DNA of 64,000 nucleotides from Diatrype stigma (Eukaryota > Ascomycota > Sordariomycetes > Xylariales > Diatrypaceae): NCBI GenBank assembly GCA_022225965.2, contig JAKJXP020000061.1:62001-126000 (forward strand), written 5' to 3'. Below, piece after piece: positions 55,780-64,000 of the stretch (its first letter is position 1; every line of letters starts with the position of its first letter). Made by a program: the position numbers and the translations under genes. Under the pieces are notes generated by a model that was not told the origin of the DNA, ran no database searches, and worked only from the letters and a program-made list of their open reading frames with translations.

Positions 55780-57155
55780 GCGGACCAGCCCCTTTTTATA
55801 AACGTTATGACTGCCAATGGCAGATTAATAACAGCCGATCCGAACCAGAACGCCGACCTCTTCTATGCGCTACGCGGAGGTAGAGGAAATATGTTCCAAT
55901 TATTCCTTTGCCTTTTGCCGTCTCTAGCTCAGCCCTCTCTGTTTTGCATGCTGATATCAGGTCGTGGCAGGCACTTACGGTGTCGTAACCTCCGCCATAA
56001 TAAAAGCATACCCTAGTATACAAGTTCTCGCCTCGTCTCTCTCCTTCTCAACCAGCAGCATATCACCGCTACCGGGGTCCAACATCAACGCCACCGAGAC
56101 GTTCTGGCGCGGCTTCGATCTGTACCACAAGTGGGGACTAGCCATCGTCGACAACGGGGGCACGGCCTACAGCTACGTGTCTTCAAGTGGTAGCGGCGTC
56201 TTCACCTTCCGGACCGACATCGAAGTGCCCGGCATGACGGAAGACGAGCTCTTCGATTTTGTGCAGCCCCTGTATGACGACCTGAACGCCATCGGCATCC
56301 GCGCGAACAATAGCCGGCCAGCCCCGGCTTCGAACTGGGGATCCGCTGGCGCCGCGGGGGATGGCACGGGCGACGCGCCCGGTAGCTCACGGTTCGCGAG
56401 CCGGTTGTTTCCGCGTGCGAACTTCGAAGAGCCTCTGTTGTTCGCCGCTACACAGGTAAGCCATATGGGACGGGAAATCCCCTTCATCTCCCTTCTACTT
56501 CTATTAGTTTTTTGAAATTCCACTTCGGAGTCTTCATTACAAGTCTGAAGATTAGGTGGCAAACTTGTTGCATATTATTTAGCCATAAGCCTATCTCAGC
56601 TTGGAGATTTTTCTTTTTCTTTTTTTTTTTTTTTTTTTGGTCTCATGAGACCCGAGACTTTCGCTGATCTTATGGCACGGCTGGCATATGCAGCGCGCTT
56701 TCCGCGAGTCCGTCGAGGCCGGCTACACGTTCCACGGGATCCACGTAGCCCCGACAGACGCAGTCGGCGGCTCGCCAGGAGGCGCCGACAACGCCGTCAG
56801 CCCGGCGTTCCGCGCCGCCGTGATGCACGCGGACCTGTTCGACAGGACGCGGCTGGCGGGGCTGTCGCCGGCCGCGTTCGACGCGGCGCACGCGTGCCTC
56901 GACGCCCAGATGCAGAAGTGGCGCGCCGCGTCCCCCGGGTCGGGCGCCTACTTCAATGAGGCCGACCTGCAGGAGCCCGACTGGCAAAGCGCTTTCTTCG
57001 GCGCCAAGTACGACGCGCTGCGGCAAATCAAGCGCGCCATAGACCCCTGGGGCTTGTTTTATGCGCCTGCTACGGTGGGCAGCGAGGACTGGGTTGTTGG
57101 GGTGGCGGATGGGCTGCCGAGCCAGAATGGGCCGCTTTGTAGGGCCTCTTTGTAG
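55780..57155 (+). pseudogene. FAD-linked (BBE-type) oxidase, 3' half of the split gene
   Basis: Continues 46242..47214 in phase. Remainder of exon 2 is 55780..55888 (ADQPLFINVMTANGRLITAD ... FYALRGGRG), followed by an 82-nt intron 55889..55970, exon 3 55971..56455, an intron GTAAGC...ATGCAG and exon 4 56694..57155. The 82-nt intron must be removed to keep frame. It ends in GGCAG but begins ATATGT where GTATGT is expected, so its donor looks mutated G to A. A weaker GT at 55880 is possible but would delete four residues. Exon 3 holds TYGVVTSAIIKAYP and the substrate domain, exon 4 the BBE C-terminal segment YFNEADLQEPDWQSAFFG ... DPWGLFYAPATVGSEDW. No premature stop is seen in these exons. Confidence 0.85.
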
Positions 57156-57816
57156 GGTGAGGGGAAGTAGAGGGAGGGAGGCTGGCTGGTTGGGGGGTTA
57201 TGGGAGCGGAAGGTGTGAAACCGCTACAGGTATTATGTAACCCATGAGATACCGGTCCAAGGATAGAAGGGCTTTCCAAATTCCAATACTACTCAGGGGT
57301 GTCCAGCGGTGCTCTTATCGGAGAATATAGAGGGCTATTGTATCTTTTCTGTCGTTGCGACACGCGACTCTCGAAGGCTGCTAGTCTCGCCTCTTACGTT
57401 CGATATTCTGAATATCGCATGTAACCATGACCATGCCTTATCGCTCAAGCAGTGGAACATTATTGTAGACCGTGGATCCGACTGAATTTGGTTCTAATAA
57501 ATATGTAGCCCCCCAGCCGGCTCACCCGTCCTCTTTCCTGAAAAGAAAATAACCAAAACAGGCAAACCCGATCAAAACCAAATAGAGACTCCAACTCTTC
57601 TATGAGACATAAATACCTGGTGCTAGGTGGCAGCTTCATTTTGCGTTCAACTCCCTAGAGCTACATTACCCCTTTACATCAACCTGCGACCCCTATGATA
57701 TAGTATCAGGTGTATCGTAAATCCCGTACTCCCTGCTAATTGCGTGGCCTCTATTTAGTCGGGTCGACGACACCATATAAAGCGAGCCGTGTTGCATATG
57801 ATAAAGTTCTGCGTGA
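57156..57816. other. Intergenic, oxidase 3' side
   Basis: This spacer lies between convergent genes. No gene supported; moderately AT-rich but without the RIP-like composition of the element. Confidence 0.55.
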
Positions 57817-59235
57817 TCAAGCAGTAGCCGGATGCCGAGATGGTCTTGCTAAGGCGGCGGTAGTAGCGTCGATGAGCCCGCCACCGCCGCGCCGCGCCGC
57901 ATCCACCATCGCGAAGCTAGCCCGCCCCTGCCGGACCTCCCAGTCTCCGCTCCCCACACCCCTCACACTCCTCTTCCTCTTCTTCTCCCAGATGTCCTCG
58001 TGGCCCTGGCCGCCGTTGAGCTGGAAGTGGCGGCACTTGTTGGGGTAGGGGGCCTGCTTCCACATCTTCTGGTCGCGGACCTCGTTGATGACGCCCTCGA
58101 TGGCGAAGTCGCCCGGGTCGGCCAGGGCCGTGACGAAGCGCATGTGCAGCCAGCCGGGGGCGCCGGAGGCCTGCTGGGCCTGCATGGCGTAGCACTCGAG
58201 GAAGTCGGCCCAGACGGCCCACAGCGCCTGCTGCATGCGGTAGCACCCGTCCGTCGGCGAGTCGCGGTACCGCGTCTTCCACCACGCCGGCGGCAGCTGC
58301 ACGATCCAGTACGAGTAGTCCTTCGTGTACCACCGCCCGCACACCGAGTCCGACGACAGCTCCGGCCGGTGCAGCAGGTCCGGGATCGGCGGCACCCACG
58401 GCGTCGGCGTCGGCGTGTCGTCCTTCGACGTCACCGTCACCGTCGTCGACGGCGACGGCGTCACCGTCACCACGTGCTTCCGCGTGCTGGTGATGCTGGG
58501 CGTGGGCGGGCCCGGGACCGTGGGGATTGTGCTCCAGCTGCGCGTGAAGGAGAAGGGGTTGCTGGTCACGGTCGTTGAGGGCGGCGGCGTGACCGTGACC
58601 ACGTGGGTCTGGGTGCTACTGATGCTTGGACTGACCGGACCCGGATTCATGGGGAGTATGGTTTCGCTGCCGTGGGTGGTGCTGGTTGTGCTGGTGGGGG
58701 CGGTGCTCCAGCTGCGGGTAAAGGACCACAGGATGCTGCTGCTGCTGCTGGCGGTGGTGCTGGTGGCGGTAGTGGGGAGGGTGCTCCAGCTGCGGGTGAA
58801 GGACCAGGGGAAGCTGGTGCCGGTACTGGTGCCGGCAACGGTAACGGTAGTTGAGGGCGGCGGCGTGACGGTGACCATATGTGTCTGGGTCCTACCGATG
58901 CTCGAAGCTGCCGCTGCCGGACCCGGGACCGTTGGGGTTGTGGCTCCCCAGCTGCGGGTGAAGGACCAGAGGACGCTGGTGCTGGTGCTGGTGGCGGTAG
59001 TAGGGCTTGCCGGAACTGGCTGTGTAGGTGCTATACCACTGGGGTGATCTACGGTGACCCAGTAAGTGGTAGTTACGCTGGTGGTGGTAGAAGAAGAAAT
59101 CATAGGTTCCTGACGAGGAAATATAGAATCGTGAGCAGCCCTGGATTCTTCGGCCGGGACGGAGCTGTGAAGGCGGGCCTGCGTTAGCCAGGGAAGGCTA
59201 GCCATAGCCATCAATAGGCCTTGTGTGGATGGCAT
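57817..59235 (-). CDS. Secreted Ser/Thr-rich repeat protein with Cys-containing C-terminal domain
   Basis: Not a family I recognise. It is a single exon. I choose the ATG at 59235 (MPSTQGLLMAMASLPWLTQA, a good signal peptide); an ATG four codons upstream (59247) would also work. About 472 aa. Residues 45-280 (numbered from the upstream Met) are a Ser/Thr/Pro-rich repeat region with four SFTRSW units (96-100, 150-154, 176-180, 234-238) alternating with TQTH(M/V)VTVTPPPSTTVT blocks, likely heavily O-glycosylated. Residues 285-420 form a compact, Trp-rich domain with four Cys (CGRWYTKDYSYWIVQLPPAW, DGCYRMQQALWAVWADFLEC, NKCRHFQLN), probably the functional part. A Lys/Arg cluster (KKRKRS) could be a Kex2-type cleavage site. 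No GPI signal. Could be a cell-wall protein or effector; function unknown. Confidence 0.7.
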   Translation of the reverse strand: MPSTQGLLMAMASLPWLTQARLHSSVPAEESRAAHDSIFPRQEPMISSSTTTSVTTTYWVTVDHPSGIAPTQPVPASPTTATSTSTSVLWSFTRSWGATTPTVPGPAAAASSIGRTQTHMVTVTPPPSTTVTVAGTSTGTSFPWSFTRSWSTLPTTATSTTASSSSSILWSFTRSWSTAPTSTTSTTHGSETILPMNPGPVSPSISSTQTHVVTVTPPPSTTVTSNPFSFTRSWSTIPTVPGPPTPSITSTRKHVVTVTPSPSTTVTVTSKDDTPTPTPWVPPIPDLLHRPELSSDSVCGRWYTKDYSYWIVQLPPAWWKTRYRDSPTDGCYRMQQALWAVWADFLECYAMQAQQASGAPGWLHMRFVTALADPGDFAIEGVINEVRDQKMWKQAPYPNKCRHFQLNGGQGHEDIWEKKRKRSVRGVGSGDWEVRQGRASFAMVDAARRGGGGLIDATTAALARPSRHPATA

Positions 59236-59247
59236 CGTGATGACCAT

Positions 59248-60641
59248 ATCGCTCCAGCAGTTACTATAGGGGATGTTACTTTAGTATCTCTTGAGCCAAA
59301 GTAGGTTGGGAAAATATTATAAAAGGTGGAAGGGGATTTCTCCGTTTGATGGGTTAGGCTTCTAAATATGCATACGATATATTGGGGACATGATACATTC
59401 TCTGACTGTGCTTTCTCCGATCGAATCTTCAGACCTAACGATTAGACGAATAGCGGCCCTGCTTTCTCATATAGTAGCTGAGGGTAGCAAGGCCGTAATG
59501 ATTTGGGCTAACATCTCATGTGACTATAGTGGCACTTAGACTTTCAATAGCCTTTCCTCTTCCTAAACGACGGGATGGTGAGTTAGTTTCGATGTCCCCT
59601 GCGCAATACTGTTGGCCTCACCAACAGAAAGAACGCGAAGTACTTATACTTGTTTTTCACCACTTATTCTGGCCACGGTATGAATGGGGGGCCTGTCCCG
59701 CTTGGAAAACTCGGCAACACGCCCTCTCCTTAGGACACGACACATTCATTAAGTCAGTTACGGATGGCTTCTTTCATTATACCCAAGGTTGCTAGAACCC
59801 GTGACTTAGACTAGACGTTGGAAGTATAAATAAAGTGCCATAGATCTGAAGCGTCCGCCCTGGCCGCTAAATATAAAGTTTAGCTTCCACTTCCACCATT
59901 GTCTCGGATGAACCGCGAATATTCTAAACTTAAGTTTTCTATGAAACTCAACTCTATCTAGTACTGCCCTGGGTTTGGCTTGAATATCTGAATGTGAGTG
60001 CGTGCGTGCGATGTGGCGTAGGTGTGAGGCACCAAATAAAGGGGCAGGCAGTGGCGTACTATATCATGATATAGTTAAAGATCGCCCCTGGCCCCTTTCA
60101 AGTTTCCGGCTTCGCATTTGCAATGTTTATTTTGTATTTTCACAGTGTGGCTTTTCGTTCGGAACCTCCATGTATGCGCGATAAGACATTTACTACTCCC
60201 GCCATAAAATCTTGATCGAGCATCTTGATCGTGTAACTGGCTTGTGAAAGAAGTCGTGGTCGGTGATGCGTATATAACTACAGTGCTTCGTCTGCTTCGT
60301 GTGGCAAGTACGGGTATTGTATTGCACAGTAAGAGTCGGGTACCGCACGGATCTCCGGCCCCTGGCTGACCAGTTCATCCAGTAATAACCCGCGACCAGT
60401 TAGCTTCAGGGCCTACAGTAGGGGTACTACAGTAGGTACCTAACAACTACAACATATGGCACCTCCTTCGCGAACCTCGTGTTGAATTGGAACAAACACA
60501 GTATCGCGCTCCGTACAATACGCATATGGCAATTGGTCAATCGAATCATCGTGACATCTAACCCAGGCCAGCTAGGTCCATTTCCAATATCTCCATCATA
60601 CAGCCAATAGCCAATTGCTAGGAGCCTTTTGTTCTCTCTCG
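59248..60641. other. Intergenic (1.4 kb)
   Basis: No gene supported. The 91-codon frame at 59520..59795 shows no family features. The last part is presumably the leader of the phospholipase D-like gene. Confidence 0.55.
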
Positions 60642-62144
60642 ATGGACTCCCTTTCTCATTTCAAAGTGCCATGGAAGGCTAGCTTGACAGACCGCTCCGA
60701 AGAGCAGACTGGGGACTTTCCAGACTACCATGTCGCCGACCCCGAGTCTCTCGTCTGCATGTCCCGCCCTGAATCATTCGAGATAGGTACTGGAGCATCC
60801 ATCTATACGCGCTCTCTGCTTCCTGCCATACGGGAGGCCAAGCGCGAAGTGATCCTCGTTACGTGTTTCTGGGCTCCCTCCTCTACGCTGAGTGCGTTGA
60901 GTGAAACCTTGGAGTGGCTTGCCGAGGAGCGCGCTGAACAGGTTCGTGATTCGGTCGCGACAGGGTCGCCGGATGCAGAGGAGCTTCCGCTCTTGCGGAT
61001 ACGGCTATGCTTCTCATCTAGATCGCTCTTCCAGAAGCTCTTTCACACGACTTCGAGGGCTGGCTATATCTATCCGCCGGAATCCTGGCCGACCAAGCTA
61101 GGCTTACCATCCCCGGAAGTCTTGAAAGCAGGCCGCATTGACCTCCGGGTGAAAAGCTTGTTCTTTTTCCCATTCAGTGTTATGCACCCGAAGTTCCTGA
61201 TAATTGATCGTCGTAAAGCCTTTCTGCCTAGCTGCAATGTCAGCTGGGAACCATGGCTAGAGGGTTGTGTCGAGGTCACGGGGGATGTAGTAGGCCGGAT
61301 ACTACAGTTCTATCGGAATGTATGGGATGATGATATGAAAGATATCGTGATCGACCAAGATACTTACAACACCAACGCCATAGGACAGGTGTCTTCAGTA
61401 CCTGGTAGGATCGGCTTGACTTCTTACCAAAGCCCCGCTACGTTATTTAGACAGTTAAGCGTGGGCGCGATCCCGACAGTGCTACTGCCTTCTTCGCATC
61501 ACCAGAACCCTCAATTTCGTCCATTCCCGTGGCAGCTCCCAGCACCACCTCCAGCAACTCCCCTTAACCATGGCATATTACGACTTCTAGACATGTCGCA
61601 AAACACAATATACATGCAGACGCCGAACCTAACCTCGTCCGCTGTCGTTGATGCGCTCGTAAACGCCCTTCAGAGGGGAGTCGACACAACTATCGTAACT
61701 GGCAAAGGCATGATGTTGCTGGAACAAATCGTTACAGCCGGAACGACGACATCAGTATGTCTGAGATCCCTTATGCGGAGATACACCAAGATGCAAGCCC
61801 GTATCTCGCCCACCAATGCGGGAGACCCAGTGGCGACGGCCGCCGATTTGGAGGCGCAGGATTCGCGCCTAGGCAAATTGAAGATATCCTATTTTCGCCC
61901 TGCGCCAGGAGATCCAGCCAAGCGGCCACTAGAGGAACCGGTGCAATCGCATCTCAAACTGACGATTGTCGATGGTCAATACACTGTCCTTGGTTCTGGC
62001 AACATGGACCGGGCAAGTTGGTTCACGAGCCAGGAATTGGGCATCATGTTTCAATCGGCTGAGTTTGCTACATCTGTGAGCAGCAGCGTGTCTGAAGTCC
62101 TGAGCAACAGGTTGGAACCAGTCTTTGATTCGGAACTAGCATAG
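60642..62144 (+). CDS. Phospholipase D-like protein with two HKD motifs
   Basis: Single exon, 500 aa. The first ATG is 60642 (MDSLSHFKVPWKAS); the open frame before it starts at TTG only. The superfamily cleaves or transfers phosphodiester bonds through two HxKxxxxD motifs. The first is HPKFLIID (His codon at 61185), followed by SCNVSWEPWLEG. The second is HLKLTIVD (His codon at 61950), followed by LGSGNMDRASW. Both have the full His, Lys and Asp set, so activity is likely. There is no signal peptide or PX/PH domain, unlike large eukaryotic PLD1. The short two-domain form resembles fungal and bacterial PLD-like or cardiolipin-synthase-like proteins. Substrate cannot be told. Confidence 0.9.
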   Translation: MDSLSHFKVPWKASLTDRSEEQTGDFPDYHVADPESLVCMSRPESFEIGTGASIYTRSLLPAIREAKREVILVTCFWAPSSTLSALSETLEWLAEERAEQVRDSVATGSPDAEELPLLRIRLCFSSRSLFQKLFHTTSRAGYIYPPESWPTKLGLPSPEVLKAGRIDLRVKSLFFFPFSVMHPKFLIIDRRKAFLPSCNVSWEPWLEGCVEVTGDVVGRILQFYRNVWDDDMKDIVIDQDTYNTNAIGQVSSVPGRIGLTSYQSPATLFRQLSVGAIPTVLLPSSHHQNPQFRPFPWQLPAPPPATPLNHGILRLLDMSQNTIYMQTPNLTSSAVVDALVNALQRGVDTTIVTGKGMMLLEQIVTAGTTTSVCLRSLMRRYTKMQARISPTNAGDPVATAADLEAQDSRLGKLKISYFRPAPGDPAKRPLEEPVQSHLKLTIVDGQYTVLGSGNMDRASWFTSQELGIMFQSAEFATSVSSSVSEVLSNRLEPVFDSELA

Positions 62145-63551
62145 AGTTTACTTTTGACATTACTGTGCCTCTTGGGGCCACACATTACCTACGAATAACT
62201 ACCCACGCAGGATCATGGGAACTGCTGGTGGATGATGGGTCCGCCACACTCCAGCGTCGGCCCGAGGCAAGTTCGGGGTCCCGCGTAATGCATGTGCTCA
62301 TCCCGATTGAAGGCCTTGTCCACACACAACGTAACAGCTATAGGGTCCCTCTGTCTCTCACTTTATTCACGCATTGTCATACGCCACTTCTTGGTAAATG
62401 TAACATCACTTTACGAAATCGTTGGAATAAGCACGGTGTACCCGACGTTGCCTGTCGATACCAAGCGCAGGCATTGCCTATATGGGACGTGGTCATGTAA
62501 GGTTTATTATCGAAAGATCATTATCGAAAGAACCAACATCGCTATTGCGTTCGGTAGTCCTTTCGAAAGTGGCTAGGAGCAGGAGTCCAGGGCCAAGGAG
62601 CGAGCTTGGTTATACAGTGGTTATACTACGCATGTTCTGAGTGGGGGATTCTTCCCATCTAGCCCACGTAGCCAAGCACCCCAGCACTGATTAGGCTTAC
62701 TGAGGCTTCATCCCACTCCGGATTTCACCTATCGCAGTAGCGCATTCGATCCGTCTTCGTCCACTGGCGCCGCCGTTCTCCCACCTCCGTCTTCTAACAC
62801 CCCACGCGACATCTTTCCCATTAACCTGGGGCTTAGGCACGGGGTCTCGTTACATAGTAGTTATCCTTGGGTGTCAAGCCTAGCCTTCCGAAAGGCCTAT
62901 AGACCTATGGACACAGTCTGTCCTGCATGCTCTAGACTAATGGCTTGTAGAATAGCTTGCCAATGGAGGGGAATGTGTCTCGAACATACCTTTTGTTCCA
63001 TTGTCATGCCAGGCTGCCAATTGCCAAGTCTAGCATAGGTAACTTCTCACCGGAATGGAGCCATGGCATGCATCATACCTTGCCCCGGCCTCGCTAATAG
63101 CAAGTTTCTGTGGCCTGAGAGTGTAACCCAATAGAGCCAGGATGTCGGGCGATCGAAGAGGCTGGTACTGGTACCAGCTGCATGGCCGATGTGACGGTCC
63201 CAGGATGCCGGGTTCACAAATAAATCTGTGCCTTCTCACAGGACCCTGAGGTTTCTCTCGTTCCTTTTCCCGGTGAATTCACCTGACCATTGGCATTGAG
63301 CGGACGGCTTATTTGTACCCGTTACATTGACCGAGTCCACCTAGGATTCGAATAGGAAGCCTTCACTACTAAGCGTGGTTCTGTCTATCATTCTACTCCA
63401 TGGAATTCGTGGCCGAGTTCTTTTCCCTCCTTCTCAAAGCACTCTTCGGTAAGACAGCAGCCATCCGCCGCTTCAGGTCTGCGGATTCCCGCTGAGAACC
63501 TACCGAAACATTCAACGAACCGAGCAAACACGACCAAGTGGAACGCCAAAG
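62145..63551. other. Intergenic, permease upstream region
   Basis: 1.4 kb with no gene supported. Short frames at 62165..62576 and 63030..63588 lack conserved features. A TTATCGAAAGA direct repeat is seen at 62507-62531. Confidence 0.55.
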
Positions 63552-64000
63552 ATGGTAGCATCAGGGATCGATTATTCGATCGACTCACCTCCGGTGTACG
63601 GGAACGGCGGACCGGGCCGCGATGCTGAAAAGAATGTTGTCGACAAAGGTGGCCAACCGGCCAGCCTCGCTTCAGTCGAAGTCGGAGCCGGCACTTCGGT
63701 CCACCGGACGTTGAGAGCCCGCCATATCCAGTTAATCGGTATCGGCGGTACCATCGGCACGGCGCTCTACGTGCAGATCGGCCGGGGGCTGATGCAGGGA
63801 GGACCCGCTAGTCTGTTCATCGCCTTTTCTTTCTGGTGCACCGTCATCCTCTCCCTCACGGTGTGCTTAGCCGAGATGGTTACCTACCTGCCCATCTCGT
63901 CGCCGTTCATCCGCTTTGCCGGCCGCTACGTCGACGAGGCCTTCGGCTTTATGACGGGCTGGAACTTCTTCGTCTTCGAGGCGGCCATGGTCCCATTCGA
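63552..64000 (+). CDS. Amino acid permease (AAT/APC family), 5' end only
   Basis: The frame is open from ATG 63552 to the window end, giving 149 codons. A hydrophilic cytosolic N-terminus of about 55 residues is followed by the diagnostic RTLRARHIQLIGIGGTIGTA motif, membrane segment 1 (containing GIGGTIGTALYVQIGRGLM), segment 2 (SLFIAFSFWCTVILSLTVC), then LAEMVTYLPISSPFIRFAGR and DEAFGFMTGWNFFVFEAAMV at the start of segment 3. These are typical of fungal plasma-membrane amino acid/H+ symporters related to Gap1 and Agp2. Full members have 12 segments and about 550 aa, so roughly three quarters lies outside. No introns so far. Substrate is not predictable. Confidence 0.9.
   Translation, partial: MVASGIDYSIDSPPVYGNGGPGRDAEKNVVDKGGQPASLASVEVGAGTSVHRTLRARHIQLIGIGGTIGTALYVQIGRGLMQGGPASLFIAFSFWCTVILSLTVCLAEMVTYLPISSPFIRFAGRYVDEAFGFMTGWNFFVFEAAMVPF

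Noticed and set aside
55880..55970. Alternative GT donor at 55880 for the oxidase intron
   Set aside because: It is in frame but removes four residues from the conserved RGGxGxTYGVV loop and is a weak donor. Kept as a possible alternative only.

Overview
The window is nuclear DNA of a filamentous ascomycete (Pezizomycotina, most likely Sordariomycetes). Evidence: GC-rich coding exons split by short GT-AG introns with CTRAC-type branch points, single-gene transcription units with long intergenic spacers, proteins of fungal type, and one AT-rich block with the signature of repeat-induced point mutation (RIP). I see no rRNA, tRNA or CRISPR array. Species cannot be named from the sequence alone.

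Layout. 0-45 kb is ordinary housekeeping sequence. In order: TRS120 (TRAPPII subunit, -), SER1 (phosphoserine aminotransferase, -), a degenerate short-chain dehydrogenase-like protein (+), a secreted pepsin-like aspartic protease (+), a nuclear ASXH/DEUBAD-like protein (-), SEC22 (+), a CxxC/zinc-binding-like protein (-), a CLPTM1 family membrane protein (-), a LOG-type phosphoribohydrolase (+), ELP5 (+), PRE5 (20S proteasome alpha6, -), VPS55 (+), fused aminodeoxychorismate synthase (-), an SNRNP27-like splicing factor (-), glucosidase I (GH63, +) and a GH18 protein (+). Several encode secretory-pathway steps (TRAPPII, Sec22, glucosidase I, CLPTM1, Vps55), but they are independent genes, not a cluster. 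Several pairs are divergent and share an upstream region.

45-60 kb is accessory. A secreted FAD-linked (berberine-bridge type) oxidase gene, 46242..57155, is split inside an exon by an 8557-bp AT-rich element at 47215..55771. The element has an 8-bp target duplication (GCCTTGGC / GCCTTAGC) and short inverted ends (TTATCTTAAAA / TTATTTTAGAG). It carries two convergent dead genes: an SF2/RecQ-like helicase on + and a DUF6589-like protein on - whose remnant holds D, D and E positions that could be a transposase triad. Between them lie tandem repeats built on an AT palindrome. CpG-rich, TpA-rich composition and stops where Gln or Trp codons are expected point to RIP, and apparent G-to-A changes extend into the right-hand host flank, including a likely splice donor. 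Next to it is a gene for a secreted Ser/Thr-rich repeat protein.

60-64 kb holds a two-HKD phospholipase D-like protein (+) and the 5' end of an amino acid permease running off the window. Gene ends and introns were deduced by hand from reading frame, splice consensus and family knowledge. Every multi-exon model given here closes in frame.
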